Assembly: GCA_018240635.1 (NCBI GenBank)
Contig: JAFEFJ010000009.1
Coordinates: forward strand, 1 to 33,963
Reading direction: 5' to 3'
DNA length: 33,963 bases
DNA from: Pseudomonadota bacterium
GTDB taxonomy: Bacteria > Pseudomonadota > Alphaproteobacteria > Acetobacterales > Acetobacteraceae
Below the pieces are notes generated by a model, which saw only the letters and a program-made list of their open reading frames with translations, was not told the DNA's origin and ran no database searches. Within the stretch, counting starts at the first letter, position 1; each line of letters starts with the position of its first letter. Below are positions 1-6,345 of the stretch, in pieces. The translations under genes and the position numbers were made by a program.

Positions 1-120
1 CTTTTTGCGACGCGATGGCGATTTTGGGCTCTTGCGTCTCGCGCGAAGGTTTTGCACTGTGGGGTCGGGTCGCACGTTCTGTATGCACCCGGTCAGTTCA
101 CGGCCTGACATATCCCGTAA

Positions 121-133
121 CTGTCATTGACAG
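121..133. promoter_or_regulatory. 13-bp palindrome overlapping a TTGACA element upstream of csp
   Basis: CTGTCATTGACAG is a perfect 6-bp inverted repeat around one base. It contains a consensus -35-like TTGACA at 127-132. A weak -10 candidate (CATGCT, 152-157) follows at a long 19-base spacing. A related pair, GTCAG (92-96) and CTGAC (105-109), lies just upstream. This would give a 5' leader of over 100 bases, as is usual for cspA-type mRNAs. The palindrome is seen directly; its role as operator or promoter is inferred. Confidence 0.4.
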
Positions 134-244
134 GGACGGGTCTTTCTGTGCCATGCTTTAATCGCAATCGTATTTTGGCTTGGCTTGCTGCGCGTCCGTC
201 TGTCGTCGGGTGGTAACAAGACGTCCAAAGGCCCGGTTGTCTAC

Positions 245-267
245 GCCCCGCGTATTCCGCGCGGGGC
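245..267 (+). promoter_or_regulatory. Leader hairpin upstream of first csp gene
   Basis: GCCCCGCG (245-252) pairs perfectly with CGCGGGGC (260-267) around a 7-base loop. It ends 22 bases before the csp start and just upstream of the GGAGAG ribosome-binding site. Cold-shock mRNAs commonly carry structured leaders that control translation and stability with temperature; that role here is inferred. There is no U-run, so a terminator is less likely. Together with the palindrome at 121-133, this is all I can see in the gene-free first 289 bases. Confidence 0.45.
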
Positions 268-289
268 ACCGACGGAGAGTGACGCAGCA

Positions 290-493
290 ATGGCTATCGG
301 TACGGTTAAGTGGTTCAATACGACCAAGGGGTTCGGCTTCATCATGCCCCAGGACGGCGGTAAGGACGTGTTCGTCCACATCACCGCCGTGCAGGCCGCG
401 GGCCTGCGTGGCCTGAACGAGGGCCAGAAGGTCAGCTACGAAGTGGCGATGGAGCGCGGCAAGGCCGCCGCCACCAATCTGCGGTTGGCCTGA
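290..493 (+). CDS. cspA: CspA-family cold-shock protein (first of tandem pair)
   Basis: The product is a 67-residue single cold-shock domain (OB fold) that binds single-stranded RNA/DNA and acts as an RNA chaperone in the cytoplasm. The sequence starts [10 protein letters not shown] and has both RNA-binding motifs: KGFGFI (RNP1-like, about residues 13-18) and DVFVHI (RNP2-like, about 26-31). I chose the ATG at 290 because GGAGAG lies upstream and the family begins there; the frame is open further upstream, but that part reads as leader. A near-identical paralogue follows 118 bases downstream. Whether it is cold-induced or constitutive cannot be read from the sequence. Confidence 0.95.
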   Translation: MAIGTVKWFNTTKGFGFIMPQDGGKDVFVHITAVQAAGLRGLNEGQKVSYEVAMERGKAAATNLRLA

Positions 494-558
494 CGGATCA
501 GCCAGCCGTGCCGGACGGACGTTTCAGCCTCATCCCCGACCCGACCTCCGGCAACCAC

Positions 559-582
559 GCGCCCGGCCGCCATGCCGGGCGC
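559..582 (+). promoter_or_regulatory. Leader hairpin upstream of second csp gene
   Basis: GCGCCCGGC (559-567) pairs perfectly with GCCGGGCGC (574-582) around a 6-base loop, in the 118-base gap between the two csp genes. It could end or attenuate the first csp transcript, or act as the leader structure of the second gene. A clean AGGAG (599-603) follows it. Confidence 0.4.
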
Positions 583-611
583 CTCAACGTGTCTTATCAG
601 GAGTAACGACG

Positions 612-815
612 ATGGCTGTTGGAACCGTGAAGTGGTTCAACGCGACGAAGGGCTATGGCTTCATCATGCCCCAGGACGGCGGCAAGGACGTGTTCGTCCA
701 CATCACCGCGGTGCAGGCTGCCGGCCTCAGCGGCCTGAACGACGGCCAGAAGGTCAGCTACGACGTTGCGATGGAGCGCGGCAAGGCCGCTGCCACCAAC
801 CTCAAGCTCGCCTGA
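612..815 (+). CDS. cspA: CspA-family cold-shock protein (second of tandem pair)
   Basis: This is a 67-residue cold-shock domain protein, identical to the first copy over most of its length. Differences include MAVGTVKWFNATKGYGF against [17 protein letters not shown], and DGQKVSYDV against EGQKVSYEV. The RNP1-like KGYGFI and RNP2-like DVFVHI motifs are intact, so it should bind nucleic acid. The start is fixed by AGGAG at 599-603, eight bases upstream. The coding sequences are much alike but the leaders differ, which points to an older duplication with separate regulation of the two copies. Confidence 0.95.
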   Translation: MAVGTVKWFNATKGYGFIMPQDGGKDVFVHITAVQAAGLSGLNDGQKVSYDVAMERGKAAATNLKLA

Positions 816-838
816 CGCGCGACCACGCCTGAGACGTA

Positions 839-863
839 GCGCCCGGGCCGGCGGCCCGGGCGC
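839..863 (+). terminator. Strong 11-bp hairpin after csp2
   Basis: GCGCCCGGGCC (839-849) and GGCCCGGGCGC (853-863) form a perfect 11-bp stem with a 3-base loop, 23 bases after the csp2 stop and 28 bases before the dehydratase start. There is no following T-run. It may be a G+C-type terminator or attenuator isolating the csp genes, or an mRNA-stabilising 3' structure; the sequence does not decide. Confidence 0.45.
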
Positions 864-891
864 CAGCGGCCGGAGGACGATCAACCGCGGG

Positions 892-1863
892 ATGTTCACG
901 CTCCCCGTCCTCGAGGCCGCGCTTGCCCTGGTGCACCAGAGCTTCCCCGGCACGCCCCAGTTCGCCTGGCCGCTGCTCGCCGCGCGCGCGGGCGCCGAAA
1001 TCTGGGTCAAGCACGAGAACCACACGCCCACCGGCGCCTTCAAGCTGCGCGGCGGGCTCGTCTACATGGAACGCCTGAAGCGCGAGCGCCCGCACGTGAA
1101 GGGCGTCGTCTCCGCGACGCGCGGCAATCACGGCCAGTCCCTCGCCTGGGCCGGGCGGCGCTACGGCGTGCCCGTGACCATCGTGGTGCCCGAGGGCAAC
1201 AGCGCCGAGAAGAACGCCGCCATGCGCGGCTTCGGCGCCCAGCTTGTCGAGCACGGCGCGGATTTCGAGGCCGCGCGGGCCGAGGCCGAGCGCATCGCGG
1301 CCGGACAGGGGCTGGAATTCGCCCCGTCGTTCGCGCCCGACTTGGTGGCGGGCGTGGCGACCTGGGCGCTGGAGCTGTTCCGCGCCGCCCCGCCCCTCGA
1401 CGTGCTGTACGTGCCGATCGGCCTCGGCTCCGGCATCTGCGGCGCGATCCGCACCCGCGACCTGCTGGGCCTGAAGACGGACATCGTCGGCGTGCAGAGC
1501 GTTGGCGCGGATTGCTACGCCCGGTCGTTGGCCGAGGGCAGGCGGGTCGTGCTCGACCGCGCCGACACGCAGGCCGACGGGATCGCGGTGCGGATGCCGG
1601 ACGAAGCCGCGCTTGCGATCGTGCGCGACGGCGCCGCCCGCATCGTGACCGTTTCCGACGACGCCATCGCCGCGGCGATCCGCGCCTACTGGACCGACAC
1701 GCACAACCTTGCCGAAGGCGCCGGGGCCGCCCCGCTCGCCGCGCTGCTGTCCGAACGCGAGCGGCTGCGCGGCAAGCGCGCCGGGGTGGTGCTGACCGGC
1801 GGCAACATCGACCTCGAACTGTTCCGCTCCTGGGTGCAGGGCTCCGCCGCAGGCATGGGCTGA
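892..1863 (+). CDS. PLP-dependent threonine/serine dehydratase
   Basis: This 323-residue fold-type II PLP enzyme probably deaminates L-threonine or L-serine to the 2-oxo acid plus ammonia in the cytosol. The Schiff-base lysine is K51 in HTPTGAFKLRGG, the substrate loop is in SATRGNHGQS, and a glycine-rich phosphate-binding stretch reads GLGSGICGAI. It has no C-terminal ACT domain, so it resembles catabolic-type rather than isoleucine-regulated biosynthetic enzymes. Related family members act on threo-3-hydroxyaspartate, so the substrate is not certain. I chose the ATG at 892, preceded by GGAGGA, over upstream in-frame codons that run into csp2. The next gene starts two bases after its stop. 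Confidence 0.88.
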   Translation: MFTLPVLEAALALVHQSFPGTPQFAWPLLAARAGAEIWVKHENHTPTGAFKLRGGLVYMERLKRERPHVKGVVSATRGNHGQSLAWAGRRYGVPVTIVVPEGNSAEKNAAMRGFGAQLVEHGADFEAARAEAERIAAGQGLEFAPSFAPDLVAGVATWALELFRAAPPLDVLYVPIGLGSGICGAIRTRDLLGLKTDIVGVQSVGADCYARSLAEGRRVVLDRADTQADGIAVRMPDEAALAIVRDGAARIVTVSDDAIAAAIRAYWTDTHNLAEGAGAAPLAALLSERERLRGKRAGVVLTGGNIDLELFRSWVQGSAAGMG

Positions 1864-1865
1864 GC

Positions 1866-3071
1866 ATGGACCACAAGACCGCGCTGATCGCGCTGCTGGC
1901 GATCAGCCTCGTGCTCGCGCTGATCGGCGGCTTCGTCGCCGCCAAGCTGCGGCTGCCGCCCCTGCTGGGCTACATCGTCGCCGGCATCGCCTGCGGGCCG
2001 CACACGCCGGGCTTCGTGGGCGACGCGGAACTTGCGCACCAGCTTTCGGAAATCGGCGTCATCCTGCTGATGTTCGGCGTGGGGATGCATTTCTCGCTGC
2101 GCGACCTGCTGGCGGTGCGCAACGTCGCGCTGCCGGGGGCGCTGATCCAGACCGCGCTCGTCACCGTGCTCGGCCTCGCGCTGGGCGCGGTGTGGGGCTG
2201 GAGCATCGGCGGCGGCCTGGTGCTGGGCCTCGCGCTGGCGGTCGCCAGCACCGTGGTGCTGCTGCGCGCGCTGGAGGACACCGGTGGGCTCGACACCATC
2301 GCCGGGCGCATCGTGGTGGGCTGGCTGGTGGTGGAGGACCTGCTGACGGTCGTGGTGCTGGTGCTGCTGCCGGTGGTGGCGGGGTCGCTTGGCGGGCCGG
2401 ACGGCGCGGGGGCGGTGCCTGCCGGCGCATTCGCGATCCTGCCGCTGGTCGCGCTGACGCTGCTGAAGGTCGGCGCCTTCGTCGCCTTCATGCTGCTGAT
2501 CGGCGCGCGCGTGCTGCCCTGGCTGCTGGGCCAGGTGGAGCGCACCCGCTCGCGCGAGCTGTTCACGCTGTCGGTCATCGCCATCGCGCTCGGCGTCGGC
2601 TTCGGCTCGGCCGAGCTTCTCGGCCTGTCCTTCGCGCTGGGCGCGTTCTTCGCGGGTGTGGTGGTCAACGGATCGGACCACAGCCACCGAGCCGAGCAGG
2701 ACACGCGGCCGTTGCAGGATGCGTTCGCGGTGCTGTTCTTCGTCTCGGTCGGGATGCTGTTCGATCCGAACATCCTGATTTCGGAGCCACTGCGGGTGCT
2801 TGCGGCGCTCGCGGTCGTGGTGATCGCCAAGCCGGTCATCGCCTGGGCGATCATGCGCGTGCTGCGCCAGAGCAGCCGGGCGTCCCGTCAGGTGGCGGCG
2901 GGGCTCGGACAGATCGGGGAGTTCTCGTTCATCCTGCTGGCGCTCGGCGTCTCGCTCGGCGTGCTGTCGCAGCAGGGGCAGGACGTGGCGCTGGCCGCGG
3001 CGTTGCTGTCGATCGGCCTCAACCCGTTCCTGCACCGGCTGCTGCTGCGCGCGCCCGCCCGGCCCTGCTGA
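1866..3071 (+). CDS. YbaL-like CPA2 cation:proton antiporter without RCK domain
   Basis: The product is an inner-membrane monovalent cation/proton antiporter of the CPA2 (Kef/YbaL) family, 401 residues and almost wholly hydrophobic. It closely follows E. coli YbaL through the membrane domain: GVILLMFGVGMHFSL, STVVLLRAL, the VEDL motif in the ion-binding helix, FALGAFFAGVVVN, and DAFAVLFFVSVGMLFDP. YbaL goes on for some 150 residues into a TrkA-N/RCK nucleotide-binding domain. Here the protein stops shortly after the last helix, and only 33 bases separate it from an opposing gene, so no RCK remnant can be present. It starts two bases after the dehydratase and is probably co-transcribed with it. 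The lack of RCK suggests loss of ligand gating. Confidence 0.88.
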   Translation: MDHKTALIALLAISLVLALIGGFVAAKLRLPPLLGYIVAGIACGPHTPGFVGDAELAHQLSEIGVILLMFGVGMHFSLRDLLAVRNVALPGALIQTALVTVLGLALGAVWGWSIGGGLVLGLALAVASTVVLLRALEDTGGLDTIAGRIVVGWLVVEDLLTVVVLVLLPVVAGSLGGPDGAGAVPAGAFAILPLVALTLLKVGAFVAFMLLIGARVLPWLLGQVERTRSRELFTLSVIAIALGVGFGSAELLGLSFALGAFFAGVVVNGSDHSHRAEQDTRPLQDAFAVLFFVSVGMLFDPNILISEPLRVLAALAVVVIAKPVIAWAIMRVLRQSSRASRQVAAGLGQIGEFSFILLALGVSLGVLSQQGQDVALAAALLSIGLNPFLHRLLLRAPARPC

Positions 3072-3104
3072 CGCGCGCCCGGCTGGCGCGCCGCGCGCGG
3101 CCGC

Positions 3105-3524
3105 TTAGCCGGTGCGCTGGCGCACCCGGACGCCGCGTTCGATGGCGGCGGCGACCAGCGGATCGAGGTCGAGCTCGTTGGTCAGGAATTCCAGCATGCG
3201 GAGCGATTCCTGGCCCACCTCCTGGTCGGCCGCGACCACGTCGCAGGCCAGCGCATAGGCGGTTTCGCGCAGGCGCGGGGGCAGGGCGTCGCGGATCAGC
3301 TTGGCGCCATGCGCCAGCCCCTCGGTCTCGTCCAGCAGCCGCACCGCCGCATCCGTCGCCACCCGCAGGCGTTCGGACGAGAAGCCGCGGAAGATCGGCA
3401 GCGTCTGCACCAGCGCCGTCATCGAGCCGATCTCGCGATCGGTGATGGCGCCATCGGCGGCGGCGACCAGCACCATCGTGCAGACCAGCGCCTCCTGCGG
3501 ATCCAGCGCTTCGCGGGCGAGCAT
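3105..3524 (-). CDS. TerB-like (tellurite resistance TerB domain) protein
   Basis: This is a 139-residue, all-helical, acidic protein resembling the TerB/DjlA-like domain. It has the family's duplicated acidic pattern, VAAADGAITDREI (about residues 20-32) and DVVAADQEVGQE (about 94-105), which in TerB relatives holds metal ions. There is no signal peptide or membrane segment. The ATG at 3524 has GGAGA about eight bases upstream. No other ter genes are nearby, so a tellurite phenotype should not be assumed; standalone TerB-domain proteins are common. It lies downstream of the lytic transglycosylase gene on the same strand (74-base gap) and converges with the antiporter gene. Confidence 0.7.
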   Translation of the reverse strand: MLAREALDPQEALVCTMVLVAAADGAITDREIGSMTALVQTLPIFRGFSSERLRVATDAAVRLLDETEGLAHGAKLIRDALPPRLRETAYALACDVVAADQEVGQESLRMLEFLTNELDLDPLVAAAIERGVRVRQRTG

Positions 3525-3598
3525 GGCAAGTCTCCGGCTCTGTTCGGGCGGAAGGTGCGCGAAGCGCGGCGCGGGATCAACACGGCCGATTGGCCGGA

Positions 3599-4360
3599 TC
3601 AGCGCGACGCGACGGCGCAGCCCGCGACCTTGCGGGGCAGGGTGGGGCCCAGGATCTTCGCGATCTGGCACGGCGTGAGCTGCTTGCGCACCCGCGCGGG
3701 CTGGCGGTTGCTGTTGATCCGCAGTACCGCGCCGCCCACCAGGTCGAGCCGCGTCATGGACAGGTGCCCCGTCGGCATCGGCCGGAACGGCCGCCCGGCC
3801 GCCACCGCGATCACCTGCGCGCGGTAGGCCGAGGCCAGCAGCTCGGTGCGCGAGTGATAGTAGCCGACGGCGGTGAACCAGTTGCCGCCCGCCGGCCCGT
3901 CGTGCAGCTCGCGCAGGAAGCGCGCGCCGTATTCCGCGTTGGCCACCGGGTCGAAGGCCTGTTCCAGCGAGGTGAAGGCCGTGGGGTGCATCCGCAGGTC
4001 GATCTGCATGCAGCCCACGTCCAGGAACGTCACGCTGCCGGAATCGAGGGCACGGCGGGACCACGCCACCGCTTCCTGCTTGGTCGCGAAGTAGAAGCCC
4101 TGCCCATCCGCGTCCACGGTCCAGGGCCAGGGCTGCAACGCGCCCGAGGGCGGCGTGGCGCGGCCGCTTTCCACCCGCGCGATGGTGGCGAGCAGGCCGG
4201 GCGGCGTCTGCCGGTGGCGCTCCGCCGCGGCGATCGCGCCCAGGCACTCAGTTGAGGGATCGGCAGGTCCGGCCGCCGCGCGCGCGGTGGGGCGCGGGCC
4301 CGCCGCAGCGGCCAGCACGGCAAGCACGGCCGCGAACAGAAGGCGTGCGGGCGGGCGCAT
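3599..4360 (-). CDS. Exported lytic transglycosylase (SLT domain)
   Basis: The product is a 253-residue exported protein with a signal peptide (MRPPARLLFAAVLAVLAAAA) followed by an SLT-type lysozyme-like domain, which cleaves peptidoglycan glycan strands in the periplasm to give 1,6-anhydromuropeptides. The probable catalytic glutamate is E64 in ARVESG. It is followed by the SLT signature DVGCMQIDLRMH, by NAEYGARFL and by AVGYYHS. A 120-base in-frame extension upstream is rejected because the ATG at 4360 begins the signal peptide. Similar small SLT proteins occur in secretion or conjugation loci, but none is seen here, so a housekeeping or accessory wall role is likely. It is divergent from the glutathione transferase gene across 124 bases. 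Confidence 0.82.
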   Translation of the reverse strand: MRPPARLLFAAVLAVLAAAAGPRPTARAAAGPADPSTECLGAIAAAERHRQTPPGLLATIARVESGRATPPSGALQPWPWTVDADGQGFYFATKQEAVAWSRRALDSGSVTFLDVGCMQIDLRMHPTAFTSLEQAFDPVANAEYGARFLRELHDGPAGGNWFTAVGYYHSRTELLASAYRAQVIAVAAGRPFRPMPTGHLSMTRLDLVGGAVLRINSNRQPARVRKQLTPCQIAKILGPTLPRKVAGCAVASR

Positions 4361-4484
4361 CGCCGCCAGTGTAACGTCCCGCGCCGCCGCGGGACAGACC
4401 GCGGGCGGGGCGTGCGGTCCGCCGCGGGTTGTCCGCGGCCGCCGCGCGCCCCACCTTGTCCGAAAACCCCTCCGGAGCAAGCGA

Positions 4485-5357
4485 ATGAGCAGTGACTACA
4501 CCCCGCCCAAGGTCTGGGTCTGGGACCAGCCGAGCGGCGGCCGGTTCGCCAACATCAACCGGCCCATCGCGGGCGCGACGCACGAGAAGGCGCTGCCGGT
4601 CGGGCGGCATCCGCTGCAGCTCTATTCGCTCGCCACGCCGAACGGCCAGAAGGTCACGGTGATGCTGGAGGAGCTTCTCGCCGCCGGCCACAGCGGGGCG
4701 GAATACGACGCCTGGCTGATCCGCATCGGCGACGGCGATCAGTTCGGCAGCGGCTTCGTCGCGGTCAATCCCAACTCCAAGATCCCCGCGCTGATGGACC
4801 GCAGCGGCCCGCAGCCGGTGCGCGTGTTCGAATCGGGCGCGATCCTTCTCTATCTCGCGGAGAAGTTCGGCGCCTTCCTGCCCACCGGGCCGGCGCGCGC
4901 CGAGTGCCTGTCCTGGCTGTTCTGGCAGATGGGCAGCGCGCCCTACCTGGGCGGCGGCTTCGGCCATTTCTACGCCTATGCGCCGAGCAAGATGGAATAC
5001 CCGATCAACCGCTTCGCGATGGAGGTGAAGCGACAGCTCGACGTGCTGGACCGCCGGCTGGCCGAGGCGCGCTTCCTGGCGGGCGACGAATACACCATCG
5101 CCGACATGGCGGTGTGGCCCTGGTACGGCGGTCTGGTGAAGGGCCTGTTGTACGAGGCGGGCGAGTTTCTCTCCGTGCAGGACTACAAGAACGTCCAGCG
5201 CTGGACGGACGAGATCGCCGTGCGGCCGGCGGTGAAGCGCGGGCGCATGGTCAACCGCGTGAACGGCGATCCTGCGAGCCAGCTGCACGAACGGCACGAC
5301 GCGAGCGACTTCGAGACGAAGACGCAGGACAAGATCGCCGCCCAGGCCGCCCAGTAG
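4485..5357 (+). CDS. yghU: YghU-type glutathione transferase / disulfide-bond reductase
   Basis: This 290-residue soluble protein is about the same length as E. coli YghU and follows it closely, with the N-terminal lead (YTPPKVWVWD...GGRFANINRP) that distinguishes YghU/YfcG-type enzymes. The thioredoxin-like domain (about residues 45-135) includes LYSLATPNGQKV, the cis-proline region NSKIPAL and the glutathione-contacting ESGAILLYLAEK. The helical C-terminal domain follows (about 140-270, including YTIADMAVWPWYGG). YghU relatives reduce organic disulfides using glutathione. The start at 4485 has CGGAG upstream. The gene stands alone between divergent and convergent neighbours. Confidence 0.9.
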   Translation: MSSDYTPPKVWVWDQPSGGRFANINRPIAGATHEKALPVGRHPLQLYSLATPNGQKVTVMLEELLAAGHSGAEYDAWLIRIGDGDQFGSGFVAVNPNSKIPALMDRSGPQPVRVFESGAILLYLAEKFGAFLPTGPARAECLSWLFWQMGSAPYLGGGFGHFYAYAPSKMEYPINRFAMEVKRQLDVLDRRLAEARFLAGDEYTIADMAVWPWYGGLVKGLLYEAGEFLSVQDYKNVQRWTDEIAVRPAVKRGRMVNRVNGDPASQLHERHDASDFETKTQDKIAAQAAQ

Positions 5358-5390
5358 CGGGCGGCGCGGTCGGGCGGGCGGGGCGGGGCG

Positions 5391-6338
5391 TCAGTCTTTC
5401 GTCACGTCCACGCGGACCCAGCTGAGATCGGGGTCGAACGTCGTCACGGACGCGGCGACGCGCGACGTTTCGGCCCCGAGATCTTTCTGATACACGTCGC
5501 CGTCGGGCCCCACGATGAAGGTCATGATGCCGGTCGAGCCGAACACCGCCGGCCATGCGATCATCGCGAAGCCGCCGGTCATGCGGCCCGACTGGATGAA
5601 GTTCCTGGCGCCGCCGTCGCCGTTCGGGCCCTGCGCCGTCAGGATGCGGAAATTGTATCCCTCGTAAGGGATCGGCTTGCCGCCAACCAGTTCGCCGGGG
5701 TAGCCGGCGTCCTGCGCGGCATCGATCAAGGGCCCGAGCGGGCTCTCGGCCTCGCCGCCGGCGACGGGCCAGTAGAGCCCGTCATGATGCCCGTGCGTGC
5801 TGATGAAGCGCGTGGCGTACGCCCCGGTGCCCCCGGTCTGTTTCATCCGGTTGAAATAGTCGTGCTGGGCGTCCACGGCGGCGAGCAGCGTGCGGATGGC
5901 CGACAGTTCGTTGCGGCCGATGCGGCGGTCCACGATCGTCTGCGCGCCCGCCTTGGTGTCGAACGACCAGCGCCCGTCGTGCTGCACGATCGGTATCGGC
6001 AGCGGCCAGTCGTCGGGGCCCACTTCCAGTTCGGCGCGGCCCGCTTCGGCCTGAACGATCGCGTGCTTCTGGTCGAAGAGTTCGACGAAGTGTCGGTGGA
6101 CTTCCCTGTCGGCGTATTTGTCGCCGGAGTTGATCACCCGGTCCGAGTCGGGCCCGAGGATGGCGTGCAGATCGGCGTTGCTGCCCGCGCGCAACGCAGC
6201 GACGAAGGCCGCCACCGCTTCCTCCGCCGTGGCGAAGCTGCGTTGCGCCTCCGGTGCGGTCGGGGCGGCATGCGCGATCCCGAACCAGAGGATGGCCGCA
6301 CCAAGGATGCAGGGCCAGCGCGTGTACCGCGTCATCAT
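5391..6338 (-). CDS. DUF2950 exported protein
   Basis: The product is 315 residues with a signal peptide (MMTRYTRWPCILGAAILWFG, cleavage probably after AHA), hence periplasmic or envelope-located. The body matches the DUF2950 family: FATAEEAVAAFVAALRAG near the mature N-terminus, GPDDWPLPIPIV, YFNRMKQT and FGSTGIMTFIVG near the C-terminus. Biochemical function is unknown. The start at 6338 is seven bases after the DUF3300 stop, and its ribosome-binding site (TAGGAGA) includes that stop codon, so the two are almost surely translationally coupled. DUF3300-DUF2950 pairing recurs in proteobacteria, which suggests one envelope function. Confidence 0.85.
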   Translation of the reverse strand: MMTRYTRWPCILGAAILWFGIAHAAPTAPEAQRSFATAEEAVAAFVAALRAGSNADLHAILGPDSDRVINSGDKYADREVHRHFVELFDQKHAIVQAEAGRAELEVGPDDWPLPIPIVQHDGRWSFDTKAGAQTIVDRRIGRNELSAIRTLLAAVDAQHDYFNRMKQTGGTGAYATRFISTHGHHDGLYWPVAGGEAESPLGPLIDAAQDAGYPGELVGGKPIPYEGYNFRILTAQGPNGDGGARNFIQSGRMTGGFAMIAWPAVFGSTGIMTFIVGPDGDVYQKDLGAETSRVAASVTTFDPDLSWVRVDVTKD

Positions 6339-6345
6339 AGATCTC

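Noticed and set aside
185-289. Longer form of the first cold-shock protein
   Set aside because: The 35 extra residues are unlike any cold-shock protein and cover the leader hairpin; the paralogue also starts at the MA(I/V)GTVKWFN position.
766-891. N-terminal extension of the dehydratase from an upstream ATG
   Set aside because: It would overlap the end of csp2 and include the strong hairpin; the ATG at 892 has a ribosome-binding site and matches the family N-terminus.
3072-3104. G+C-rich gap searched for remains of an RCK domain or a terminator
   Set aside because: It is too short for a domain remnant, and no stem with a T-run is visible.
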